Origin: Turnera subulata
Lineage: Eukaryota; Streptophyta; Magnoliopsida; Malpighiales; Passifloraceae
Direction of reading: 5' to 3'
NCBI GenBank assembly: GCA_028386065.3
Contig: JAKUCV010002424.1
Span: forward strand, 43,051 to 107,050
DNA length: 64,000 bases
Both the position numbers and the translations under genes were made by a program. The notes beneath the pieces were generated by a model, which saw nothing but the letters and a program-made list of their open reading frames with translations, ran no database searches and was not told where the DNA came from. Position 1 is the first letter of the stretch. Each line of letters begins with the position of its first letter. This document shows positions 1 to 10,308 of this stretch, in pieces.

Positions 1-929
1 TCAACTTGGAAACAACTGTCTTCTTCAAGTGGTACTTCAGTTGCACGGAAGACATTGAACTCGATTTTCTCATTCCCAATCCTTAAAGTAAGCTTTCCAT
101 CACGAACATCAATTTGAGCTCCAGTAGTAGCTAAGAACGGCCTCCCAAGAATAATCGGCATTTTAAAATCAATCTCCATGTCGAGCACCACAAAATCGAC
201 TAGTACAAAGAACTTCCCAACCTTGATTGGAATATCCTCCAATATCCCCGCTGGATATTTGACAGTTCGATCCGCAAGCTGAAGAGAGATGGTAGTCGGC
301 TTCATATCTCCAATATCTAGCATCTCAGCAATTCGCTTTGGAATAAGACTAACACTGGCTCCTAAATCACATAGAGCACACTCAATGCACATAGAACCAT
401 TATTGAAAGGAATAGAGAAACTTCCAGGGTCCTTCAGTTTCGGCGGCAACTTATTTTGCAAGATTGCACTGCACTCCTCCGTCAAAGCCACTGTCTCGTA
501 ATCTTCTAGCTTCCTTTTCCTTGAAAGAATTTCCTTGAGAAATTTAGCATAAGCAGGCATTTGAGAAATTACTTCAATAAATGGAACAATAATATGCAAT
601 TTATTTAAATGTTCAAGAAGTCTTCTGAATTGTTCGTCTCTTTTGCCCTGCTGAAGTCTCTGAGGGAATGGAACCGGTGGTTCGTAAGCTTTGACTTCAG
701 GCCATATCTCCTTCGGTTGCTCTCTTTTCTGCTTCGCTAGCTTCAACTTGGGAATCCACTTCTCTTGCTCTTGCTTCTTCTCCTCTGCTCCCTTTTTAGG
801 TAATTGCTTCTCTGCTTTCGGTTGCTCATCTTCTTCTTCTTGCTTAATGATGGTGTCGGCTTCATCTTCTTTAGGTGGATAGGGATCATCTAATTGCTTG
901 CCGCTTCTAAGTGCTACAGCTTTGACTTG
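1..929 (-). pseudogene. Athila-like retropepsin (protease) domain with linker, partial
   Basis: The frame used by the upstream gag stays open from 929 to the left edge. Reading it gives a charged K/E/Q-rich linker (about 900-660), then a segment typical of Athila polyproteins, and then an aspartic protease. Its active site reads C-D-L-G-A-S-V (near base 370), so the usual D-T/S-G triad is D-L-G, as in many Athila copies. A conserved I-I-L-G-R-P-F-L block follows near base 150. The protease would cut the Gag-Pol polyprotein in the virus-like particle. It is joined in frame to gag but separated from it by the TAG at 930-932. The C-terminus and RT lie beyond the window. Confidence 0.8.
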
Positions 930-2153
930 CTATCTCGGATTAACTGTGGGCTGTCCCGGTAGGTTTCCTGGTGTCCTCATGATCGCCTCTGCTTGCTGCG
1001 CAAGTTGCGTCTCAAGCATCTTCGGGTGAATCTCCATATTCGCCATCCGATTGTTGATTCCTTGCATCATCTCCATTTGCATATGTTGAGTCTCTATTAT
1101 GGCTTTCATCATAGATGTAAGATCCATGTCTTGATTCTTCGGAATTTTCATGCTTGAACTCTTCTGCCCATAATCGTTCCTTTGAAAGTTGCCTTGCTGG
1201 TTCGGATTGGTCTCCCTCCATGAGAAATTAGGATGATTCCTCCATTCCGGATTGTATGTGTTGGTGTAGGGTCCTCGTTGTTGTTGGCGTTGATGAATGT
1301 AGTTCATCTGCTCAATCGTCAAGTCGTCTCCAGTTGGACAATTCATTGAATTGTGTCCAGCACCTGCACATTTATCGCAAATTAAACTCGGCAAAACAGC
1401 AGCAACACAAGATTTCACCTGCTAACTCAGAGAATCTAGCTTCGAATTAAGCATTGTCACCGTCTCCACTTCCAGAATTCCAGCTACTCGCTTGTTGTTT
1501 GATGGTGAAGAGCTCTGGTAACTATTACTCGCCATCGTCTCCAACTTCTGATACGCCACATCGGGTGCTTGCGCCATGAATGCCCCTCCTGAAGCTGCGT
1601 CCAAACTCATGCATAAAGGCTCATTTTAACCATTAAAAAACGATTGAACAACAAGCCATTCGGGTAATCCATGTTGTGGGCATCCTTGAATAAGGTCCTT
1701 GTAACGTTCCCATGCTTCACAAAAACTTTCTCCATCGAATTGATTGAATGATGTAATCTTGCTCCAGATACGTACTGCTTTATCAAGTGGATAATATTTG
1801 GCAAGAAAAGCTTTTGAAAGCTCCTCCCACGTCTTGTATGTTCCAGCTGCTCCTGGCTTCAACCACTTCTTAGCCTTGCCTTGCAAAGAAAACGGGAATA
1901 AACGAAGTCGAATTGCATCATCAGTCGCCCCATTGATCTTGATCAAATCACAAATCTCCGTAAACGTCTGTAGATGTTGATCCGGGTCCTCATTATCCAA
2001 GCCTCCAAATTGTTCCTGTTGCACCATGTGAATGAGTGTTGTCTTCAGTTCGAAATTGTTGGCATTGATCGCTGGCCTTGCAATGCTCGACCGCACGATA
2101 TCTAAACTCGGTGTTGCGTAGTCATGCAAAGTCTTGTTTCATTCTTCTGCCAT
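930..2153 (-). pseudogene. gag: Athila-like Gag (capsid/nucleocapsid) pseudogene
   Basis: The capsid domain (about 2100-1626) has the retrotransposon-gag signature, with L-Q-G-K-A-K-K-W-L, W-E-E-L-S-K-A-F-L and E-A-W-E-R-Y-K blocks. A CCHC zinc knuckle, C-X2-C-X4-H-X4-C, starts about 16 codons after 1418 and would bind element RNA. The start is the ATG at 2153, which opens M-A-E-E as in related Gags. The single frame is kept for over 1.2 kb but is cut by TGA at 2139-2141, TAA at 1626-1628, TAG at 1422-1424 and TAG at 930-932. No frameshift was seen, so decay here has been by point mutation only. Confidence 0.85.
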
Positions 2154-2488
2154 GATGACTATCTCAAAATTATCTGGTACAACTTCTGCTTCCTCTTCTA
2201 TTTCAGTGTCTTGAAGAAACTCCACAAGCTCTACGACTTGCTTCTGCTTTCGCTTGTTCGCGCTTAGTTGCTTGTGTATTGTTCTCTCGATCTCCGGATT
2301 GATCTCAGGAATTGGATTCGATGAAGCACCGCGTCACGTCTTGGGCATCAACCAAAATCGACAACACTATAAAAAAAAGAAAAGCAAAAATTGATTAAAT
2401 AAAATAAAAAGAAATAAAAAGAAACTAATGCGAAAAATAAAACCTAAAGTAATCTAGCTGCAATCTCAATAGTATTAAAACCGTTTGT
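2154..2488 (-). other. Untranslated leader of element F
   Basis: About 335 bases between the primer-binding site and the gag ATG. The part near 2360-2450 is A-rich on the plus strand. I see no gene in it; on the minus strand it is the 5' untranslated leader of the genomic RNA. Confidence 0.6.
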
Positions 2489-2506
2489 TCCCCGGCAATG
2501 GCGCCA
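2489..2506 (-). other. Primer-binding site, tRNA-Asp type
   Basis: On the minus strand the site reads TGGCGCCATTGCCGGGGA. This differs at one base from the complement of the 3' end of plant tRNA-Asp (TGGCGCCGTTGCCGGGGA), the usual Athila primer. It lies 8 bases inside the LTR end, which fixes the element's orientation. Confidence 0.85.
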
Positions 2507-2514
2507 GAAAAGCT

Positions 2515-4334
2515 TGATGCATTTTATTTACGCGTGACTTTTTCAAATTTATAATTCTTGATCAATTCACAACACGACACACAAATAACTCACGAGTAAA
2601 CGCAACGATTGTTAACTGCAAGCGCACAGTGCACTATGTAGTGTAGTAGTCCAATCAAGGTCGATCCACGGAACAAGGGAAATAAGTACTACCTAATGTC
2701 ACAACTTACGATTATCTAGGCAAATCAAATAAAAGATGGTGTAGGGTGATGTCGAAACTAACAAATAAAAAGAAATAAAATCGTAGACTTAATCTAAAGT
2801 GTTGTTCTATCAATATCTAAAGCAATCTAGGAAATCGGGGTTCACACAATTACTATCTAGGTTTATTATGCATGGAATCGATATCTCCTATTGATGTGTG
2901 ATTGTGGGCAATTGTTTCTAATGTCTTAATCCTCAGCTCTCGCATGTTGAATCAAATATTCAGCAAAGATTACTACCTAGCTCTTGTATAGCCTAGCATC
3001 AATGCTAAACTCATTAAGCACAAAACAATCAATCAAGCCCTAAGAAACTATCAGCTCTCGCATATTTTAGCATCAATCAATCAATTTTCTTCTAGGTATC
3101 ATCATATAAATCACACAGCTCTCGCATGTTGCAATCAATAAGAATCAATCCAAAGTAGATAATAAATTCGGCACACATAGAATGAACAATCAACACAATC
3201 AATTGAATAAACATCAATTCATATATAATAAAACCATAGAAGTAATTGGCTACATCTCTAATCCTAGATTAGAGAATTAGTTCATGATAATAAAATAGCA
3301 AATCATCAAAATCTCACAAGAATTCATCAAGTAAACAATTACACAGCAAGAAAAACGAATAAAAGAGACAGTAGTGAAGTCGGGTAGCCGATTTGTGTTG
3401 GTGATGATGGCATCGACTTGTGCTCCTTTGGTGACGACTTCTGCTGCAATTGGACTGGTAATTCTGTGACTTTGAACCTTCAAATCTTGTTGGAAAAACG
3501 TTGAATTATTATGGGGAATAGCCTTTGAAATTGGATGAGAAATTCGACACCACCTAGAGGATCCAAAAGAGTGAAAACCCTAACCCTACTAGTGTGTGTG
3601 ACCTAATAACTAACCAATTCGGCAGAGCTTCGCCCTCTAACTTCTGCCTCCTGAATATGTCGACCTAGGGGGTCCTTTTATATTGTCTTTAGCTGCTGGA
3701 AGTCGGTGGGGCTCTTGACTTGCACTCCAAGTTGGACTTTTGCCTGTTTTCTGATCCGAAATTTTCATGCCGCTTAACTCCTAGAAAACGTCCGAACTGG
3801 GCATTGGGATCTTCTATAAAGTTCTATATAATTCTTTCTGCTTTCTTTTCATAAAAAGAACTCTTCAATTGGACTTCTGTATCTCAAGATATCGCTGAAA
3901 CACTGGGCCTGGGTGGGTCGGCACAGAAAAATCTGCATCCTGGGCTGAATTTAAATAATTACTGCTCCTTGTAGACACGTCCAAAAATTATGAAATTTAA
4001 TCCATAGAAATATCTGGAAGTCTAGTTTTGCCTCCAATTGGTCTCACTTAATTTCGATGCCTAGAACTCCCGAAATAATCAAAATAGTCAGTTGTGCTTA
4101 CTGCAAAAAGTTTCTTAAATTGGGCCTGGTTTCCAAACTTGGCTAAAAAGCTTCCATTCTTCAATAAAAATGATAAATTCCTGATAAAATACTTAATCAG
4201 CAAAATTGAAGTACTAATTGACACAATGCATAAAAACACACAATAATATAAAGATTATACACATAATCGACCAAGAATACATAGTAAAAGCCATTAAAAA
4301 CCATTATAAAAACACTAATATTTAGATGTTATCA
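2515..4334 (-). repeat. 5' LTR of element F (about 1820 bp)
   Basis: On the minus strand it starts TGATAACATC and ends AAATGCATCA, giving short inverted ends (TGATAACA / TGCATCA). The inner end abuts the tRNA-Asp primer site. No second copy is in the window to confirm the borders, so these rest on the terminal motifs and the primer site. Short ORFs in it are not conserved proteins. Confidence 0.75.
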
Positions 4335-4453
4335 TCCAGTATTTATGGCAGAAGAAGTGAGATGGGATGACCTGGTTGGGTTTTCTTGTGAGAGGAGATG
4401 CAAGTCTGGGCATTCTCCCAAGGAGGATGATATAAGCCCCGATGTTTGTTTAT

Positions 4454-4596
4454 GAGCCAAGTTGATGAGCCGAGTTGGCAAGCCGAGTTGATGAGCTGAG
4501 TCGAGAAACCAAGTAGAGTGGCCGAGTCGAGTTGTCAAGTTGAGATGCCGAGTTAGGAAGCCAAGGAACCGAGATACAAAGCTGAGCCGAACTGAT
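4454..4596. repeat. Degenerate 13-bp minisatellite, about 11 units
   Basis: The segment can be cut into 13-bp units resembling GAGCCGAGTTGAT; the whole spans 143 bases, exactly 11 x 13, with two compensating one-base shifts between units. Conservation is strongest at the CCRAGT core. Confidence 0.7.
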
Positions 4597-5880
4597 GAGA
4601 GTTGAGTATACAAGCTAAGACAAATCAAGGTGGCCTTCTCATGGGAAGAAATGTAAATTCCAATTTTGGGGGAGAAACGATGAAGAAAGACACGGGAAGA
4701 AGATGAAATGAGATGAGGTACGACGAAGAGACAAGGAATGGAGAGAGTTGATGTTTGGGTCTTCTTGCAAGAGGAGGTGTGAGTCCTGATTTTTTGGAAG
4801 GATGAAGTGACGATGGAGAATAAGATGATAGTGAGATATGACGATGAAGGGAATGATGGAAGCAATGATGCGGTGGCGATAACAAGGAGGCAATGGGACA
4901 AGGCGGTAGAGGTGATGTAATCCAAGGAATCACTCGATGGTGTTGAAGGGCAGATGAGAAGTACAAATGTCAGAGAATTGACTAGTGACCCTAGACCGAA
5001 TATGCTACTCAATCAAGGAGAAGATCGCATAAGTGGGAAATAGGCATAGAAGTAGTGAGACAAGGTAACAAGGGTGAGGCGAAGAAGCAAAAAGGAAGTG
5101 CAAGTGTGGGGAGAATTGATTAGAGACCACGGGCCGAATTTCTAAGTATGGATAGAATGATGGCCAAGAGTGGGGAGAGGCGGTATAGTTGCTCTTTAGA
5201 GTCTAGAAGTTGAGTCGAGTCAAAAGGGGCGATAGTTAAATTCTACGTCCAACAATCAACAATGTCATTGTTTGTTCTTTGATTTTTCACGTGAGGAATA
5301 AAAGTCTGATTTCCTTATATTCTGTGTGTATGTGGCAAAGTGTGCACGACTTCATGACATTCCATTAGTCTAGGGGACCACAAAATGAACTACGTAGACC
5401 TGATTCTGTAGATGTAATCCAACCTTACCTAACATATATTCGATCAACCCCAGCTGATTCCTAAACACTTACTCGCGCTAGCCTTCAAACACATGCCCAT
5501 ATTGACACCTGTCTAGCCCAGCCACCACGTTAACATCCACTTGAACATTTGTCAAGAAATGCTACTCTAAAAAATGAATCAAGCTTCCAAAAAGTTCCAT
5601 CTAAATGCACCAGCTCAAAGAAGATGTCACCCCCCTCGAAAACAAAGAAAGACAAGAAGAAAGGAAAGCAAAAGAGGGGCACCGTCCAAACAACAATCCA
5701 CAAAAATAATCTGGATGATAGCCCATGTGTCCCCTACCAAAAACAAAGCGAAAAGGAGAAAAGAAAAGAGAGAGAAGTAACCTTTCATGCTTGAATATTG
5801 AAACTAAGATGGATGGAAGAAATTTTGATGAAAGGATAAGTGTTCCCCTTTGCAGACCTATCGCATCGAACTCCCCAAAC

Positions 5881-5940
5881 AGCGACCCTAACAAATAGCT
5901 CAAACCAAATACCGACCCTAACAAATACCTCAAGCCAAAC
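5881..5940. repeat. 30-bp tandem duplication
   Basis: Two adjacent 30-base copies share the CGACCCTAACAAATA core, with only a few mismatches. No coding context. Confidence 0.7.
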
Positions 5941-6330
5941 TCCACATCCACAGATACGTAGGCAATCCAGCCACGAGCCCGACCGATTTGGTTCCTAGAT
6001 TGATTCAATAGAAAGATTGGAGTCATTTCTAGAAACGCATGCCACAATGTTGATTTTATTCAGGCCTCGTTTGTAGTCATGAGGCTTCTCTTTTCGACTT
6101 GTATTTCATGAAGTTATAATTGTCAATCGAGTCCGCCTCCCTCAAGAAGATCCACTATGAATTCTATCATCAATTGTCATACTTCTCCAATGGTCTCTTA
6201 GATATGTGATTCCTGGTTTCCCTCATTGAAGTTGAAGTATACCTCCTCAATGGTCATTCGAGTACACCCGGCCCAAGCGGTTTTCGTCTTGCCTACGCTT
6301 TGTGATCTCAGTATTCTGTGCCTATGGTTG

Positions 6331-8488
6331 TGTCACGACTCAAAACCAGGTCCATGACCGGCGCCTAGTCCTAGTAGGAAACATATAACTACCCAAGACA
6401 AGGCAAGCCTCAAACAAATAGTACAAATATAATCTCCGAAATAAAATACTTCCATAAAACTGAGTAATCCAACAATCATATGACAAATATAAATTCCAAA
6501 CTCAAAAGCTAATCAAAATCCTTAATATAATCCAAATCATGAAAGTTCCTGAGAAACTAGAGTAACAGTGGAACTCTAACAATCCAAAAGTTCGCTACGT
6601 ATACCAGGACAACTCGCCAAGCGCGAACTACGTCTCAAGCCTACTAATCATCTAAAAGTATTTTTTAAAAAATGGAGAGTGAATCCTTCCGTAACTCAGT
6701 GGCAATAGTACAAAGCAAACGAGAACTAAACTATAATCATAAAGGTCGAAACATATATACTTCATAATCAAAATATAATAAGCTTACTTGTCAAATGATC
6801 AAAAGTACACAAAATCAACGGAAGCCTTGAATTTAAATATCAAATAATCATAATACTCAAAATAAAAAGAAGCCTCGAATTAAGATGTCAGAACCGGATA
6901 AGAAATAGAGAAGAGCAAAGCACGCCCCGTCGAGCATGTCCGACAACGGCCCCCTGTTGGCTGGTGGAACAAAAGGATCCATAGGTAAATCAAAGATTCC
7001 GATCAAATAGATAGAGGTTAAGTACCTCATCAAACCAATCAATGTGCACAAAGTCTGACAGCACCCTTGCCAGATAGGGACGTCTGACATTTAATTCTAA
7101 GCAAAAATAAATTCAAATAATTTGCTCAAAAGAATCAAATCCAAAGATGTTTCTCATCCAAATAAGTAAATAGTGTTCATAGTCAAAATAGAGCAAATCG
7201 AACAAAGTTATATAATAGGAGATATATAGACTTTTCTTTGAAATCTCAAAATTCTTGTTCGGTAAAATCACAGTTGAAGGAATTGTAATGGTTTTTAAAA
7301 TAGAACAAATGAAGTAAACCTTAGCTTATCAAAATTTTTTGATCAAAATAATATAGTTTGAAAGAATTGGACAAAAGGTAGTCAACAAAACGAAAGTAAT
7401 TTATATGAGAAAATAATGTTTAAAATATAACTTTACTAATAAAATAGGAAGTATAATAATAATATATTCCACCTCAAAAGCCAATCCAAATTCCAATCTC
7501 AAACTCTTAGGTTTCAGCTTGAGTCCCTGATCTCTGCAGCATCTAATTCATAAAAGAAACGCAACTACTAAGTCCAAAGAATATCTAACAATCCACCGAA
7601 TGAGCCACAAAACTGACCAACCCCTAGTCTTTGCCTAATAATTCCCAAACAATTTTGAATCTGAAAATATCATCAACATAAAACTCAATGTCATTGGAAC
7701 TAGGAGAAATTAATTACGAATTTTCTTAGATACCCCAGAAATCTGTTTTTTTCCTGCACAACAGTCAACTTGTGCGATTTTTAATAAATTCCATAAAATT
7801 CGTTTTCCAATGAGACCAATTGCAAATGTTTCCTATGTGTGTCTATTTTATTGGGTAAAAATTAAAGAACCTAATTTGTACAAAAATAATGACGGAAATA
7901 AACAAATCCAAAGGCTGTCGTAAACTAAAATTGTAAAAGAAGTTATTTATTCAAACCAAGATAAATATACAAGGCCAACCAACCATCCCAAAAACTTTAG
8001 ACTGCGTGTATATGAGATTTCGGTTCAAATCGCATGCCTAAGTCCAAAATCTAATAGATATAAAAGAATGAAGAATTTTTAAATATAAATCTCAAAGCTT
8101 ATAAACGTTTAGAAAATAGAGTAGCGAAAACTTACTTCTTGATTTTTTTGTGATGGCGAAAGCAATAGTAGGGGAGGAAAATTTTACGGGGCAAAGTGTG
8201 AGATTTTTCTTAGATACAAAGCTAACCCGTGAAAAGTAAACAAAAGAAACCCTACATATATATATACCAACCGACATAATGTGTTTGCAAACATATATTA
8301 CTTTTTTTTTTAAAATCGGTTACGTGAGAAGAAAACCTACTATACTATGCATATGTGCACTTTTGAAAAGAATATGGGTCCAAAGAAAAAAATTGACTCA
8401 CGTTTAATGCAGTGGGTTTGAGAATTACTAATCAACCCAAATATACATACTTATACTATTATTATTATTTTTTCCGCCAGGTATTACA
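6331..8488 (-). repeat. 3' LTR of gypsy element G (about 2158 bp)
   Basis: On the minus strand it starts TGTAATACC, directly after a purine tract, and ends GAGTCGTGACA. A 505-bp piece of the same family (matching about 6510-7015) recurs at 31190-31695. Minus-strand orientation follows from the purine tract and the neighbouring gag. No gene was seen inside. Confidence 0.75.
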
Positions 8489-8533
8489 TTCTTCCCCGTT
8501 AGAAAAATTCGGTCCCCGAATTTAATACTCACC
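8489..8533 (-). other. Polypurine tract and end-of-pol remnant of element G
   Basis: On the minus strand this reads TTCGGGGACCGAATTTTTC followed by AACGGGGAAGAA and then the LTR. In intact Tekay-like elements such a block follows the pol stop codon. Here it lies immediately downstream of a gag fragment, so everything between gag and the end of pol is missing. Confidence 0.7.
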
Positions 8534-8823
8534 TCATAAGTTGAAAAGATCAGGATAAGATTCGGTCTCTTGAGGCACATCAACTCTAGCTTTCTTATTC
8601 AAGTCCCTCTCTGCCTTATCCTCCCCATCCCTCATCTCAAGAGGCATAGCAAAGCTCAATGCAGATGATAACGTCTCACAGTTCCTAGCAAAAACCATCT
8701 TATGAAGCGAATTATTAAGGCCCTTAACAAACCTCTTCACCTTTTGCTGCTCCGTGGGGACCAAATGCAAGGCATATCTTGCAAGATCTATGAACTTCAC
8801 CTTATACTCAGTTACAGTCCTAT
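8534..8823 (-). pseudogene. gag: Gag fragment of gypsy element G (distal part)
   Basis: About 95 residues show the second half of a Ty3/gypsy Gag capsid domain: T-V-T-E-Y-K-V-K-F, L-A-R-Y-A, and V-K-R-F-V-K-G-L. It lacks the zinc knuckle and everything after it. It picks up about 25 residues after the point where the gag at 23987-24567 breaks off, so the two are read as halves of one gene parted by element S. The apparent proline-rich start comes from the adjoining poly-G run and is not real. Confidence 0.8.
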
Positions 8824-8824
8824 N

Positions 8825-8860
<36 letters not shown>
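8824..8860. other. N plus 36-base poly-G run (probable assembly artefact)
   Basis: One ambiguous base followed by 36 G. It joins the gag of G to the middle of the S LTR. It replaces about 300 bases of S LTR, the target duplication and about 25 gag codons that should be here. Confidence 0.75.
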
Positions 8861-8864
<4 letters not shown>

Positions 8865-9855
8865 ACACAGGACTACCACCACTACTCTAGGATCCCCCCT
8901 TGAGATTTTTTAACTCTCACTATTATGGCTTTTACAGGTTCAACCAAAAACCATAGTATAAGTTTTTCACTAGGCTCAACTTAAACCTAAACACTCACCA
9001 CAAAGCTTACCTTAGCTTGATTTTACACAATCACTGTAAAACCAGAAACTATCACTGAGTACAATTGGCTTTACTTTCCAAAGATAGCCTTACAAGATAT
9101 ACACACTCATAAGACTTTTTCTCACACTTTAGCTTCTTTTGAGAACTGCTATAGATGGCTAACTCTTTTGCTTAGACTTAGGATTTCATTATGCAGCTCT
9201 AAAGTTCTTCATGGTATCTTCAGCCTTTTATAGAGGCACAAAGGGATAGGCCTTTCCAAGAAATTCAAACCGTTGTGTGTCACTTTCAGCAGACAGCTGT
9301 TTCGTTTTGACTGAGACTAGAGTGTCAACGTTCAAATCTCCCTATGGTCGCTTTCACGCTTTGGTCTGAATCATATCATTCCTCTGACAGGTCTGGCCAT
9401 GTTTAGCCAAGTCCAAGGTTGGACCCAAAAGATTGATTCCATCTTGTTTAGGGATCCGTTGTGATGTCTTCAATCAGGATAGTCAGGCTGCAAAGTTTGT
9501 AGAGTCCTAGGATTGTTTGACTTAGAGAGATTGAGTTGTAAAGGCATTAGCAGTATAAAATAATTTGGTGATAGTGACATTTCATGTCCACTAACCGCAC
9601 TCTCTAATCCCACTTACTCCATTCTTCCATGCTTTCAGATCACGGTTTCAAAGGCTGAAAAGATTTGTTAATTCGCAAATATAGAGTAATGGGTTTGTCA
9701 TAATCAAAACTTACTTAAGTGGAAAATTAACCGAATTAGCATTATAATGATCATTTAATAGAATAGCCTTATTCAATTTGTATTATGACCATTTAATTAG
9801 AGTAACCTAGTTTAATTAGATATTAATCTCAAACTTAATCATCATCAGTTTTACA
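8861..9855 (-). repeat. 3' LTR of element S, truncated at the poly-G run
   Basis: Matches the 5' LTR of S from the CGCCACACAGG motif (17820 there) through the LTR end; the match continues at 23747-23986, beyond the insertion of A. On the minus strand it begins TGTAAAACTGATG. The U5 end (about 300 bp) is lost at the poly-G junction. Confidence 0.85.
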
Positions 9856-10308
9856 TTCTCTCCCTTTTTGATGATTACAAACCATAAGTACATGTGGAGT
9901 TGATTCATTTAGCTCCCCCTCAAAATATGCTCCCTCTAGATAAAATATTTTTCCAATTATTTAACCCTAAAGCATAGAAGGGACTAAAGTGATTCAAGAT
10001 ACTCTAAATTTAAAGAACTATAAGCTAGAGATTGGAAACTGAAATGCATGCTACATGATATTAAATAAAACATGTCGAAAAACATATCCACATGTTTTCG
10101 CCAAATCTCTAAATCTTTCCCCCTTTTGGCATCACAAAAAGCACAATAAGGTAGGAGGAAGAGAAAGAGTACCTACAACAACCAAGTAAGAACCATCCAA
10201 CAGCAAACAGAAAGACACATTCGCATCAAAGATACCAAAACAAACAGCAAAGCTAAAAGAACAAAGAACAAACTAAAGACAACATAAATAGAACATGCAT
10301 GAGCCTAA
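9856..10308 (-). other. 3' untranslated region and polypurine tract of element S
   Basis: Directly beside the LTR the minus strand reads CAAAAAGGGAGAGAA, a good polypurine tract for plus-strand priming. A second purine-rich patch lies near 10145-10170; repeated purine tracts in this region are reported for Sireviruses. No gene seen. Confidence 0.65.

Larger units (their letters stand above)
1..4334 (-). mobile_element. Element F: Athila-like Ty3/gypsy retrotransposon, 5' part only
   Basis: Read on the minus strand, the order is LTR (4334 to 2515), tRNA-Asp-type primer site (2506-2489), leader, gag and protease, which then leaves the window at base 1. RT, RNase H, integrase and the 3' LTR lie outside. 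The long LTR (about 1.8 kb), the primer site matching the 3' end of plant tRNA-Asp and the gag style all point to the Athila lineage. At least four in-frame stops lie in gag-pro, so this copy is dead. The right flank at 4335 begins with TCCAG, but the matching target duplication is outside the window. Confidence 0.85.
4335..6330. other. Unassigned intergenic/degenerate repeat DNA
   Basis: About 2 kb between the LTRs of F and G. I recognise no protein in it. A 226-codon minus-strand frame (5012-4332) is rich in Ser, Leu and His, has no motif and stops at the LTR border, so I do not call it a gene. The stretch contains a 13-bp minisatellite, a 30-bp tandem duplication at 5881-5940, and imperfect longer duplications: an AGAATTGAYTAG block occurs near 4976 and again near 5112. 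It is probably a decayed repeat. Confidence 0.5.

Noticed and set aside
4332..5012. 226-codon minus-strand frame
   Set aside because: Low-complexity Ser/Leu/His composition, overlaps a minisatellite, no motif, ends at an LTR border.
8702..8890. Frames running through the N plus poly-G (Gly-rich on plus, Pro-rich on minus)
   Set aside because: They cross a mis-join; only the gag part at 8534-8823 on the minus strand is real.
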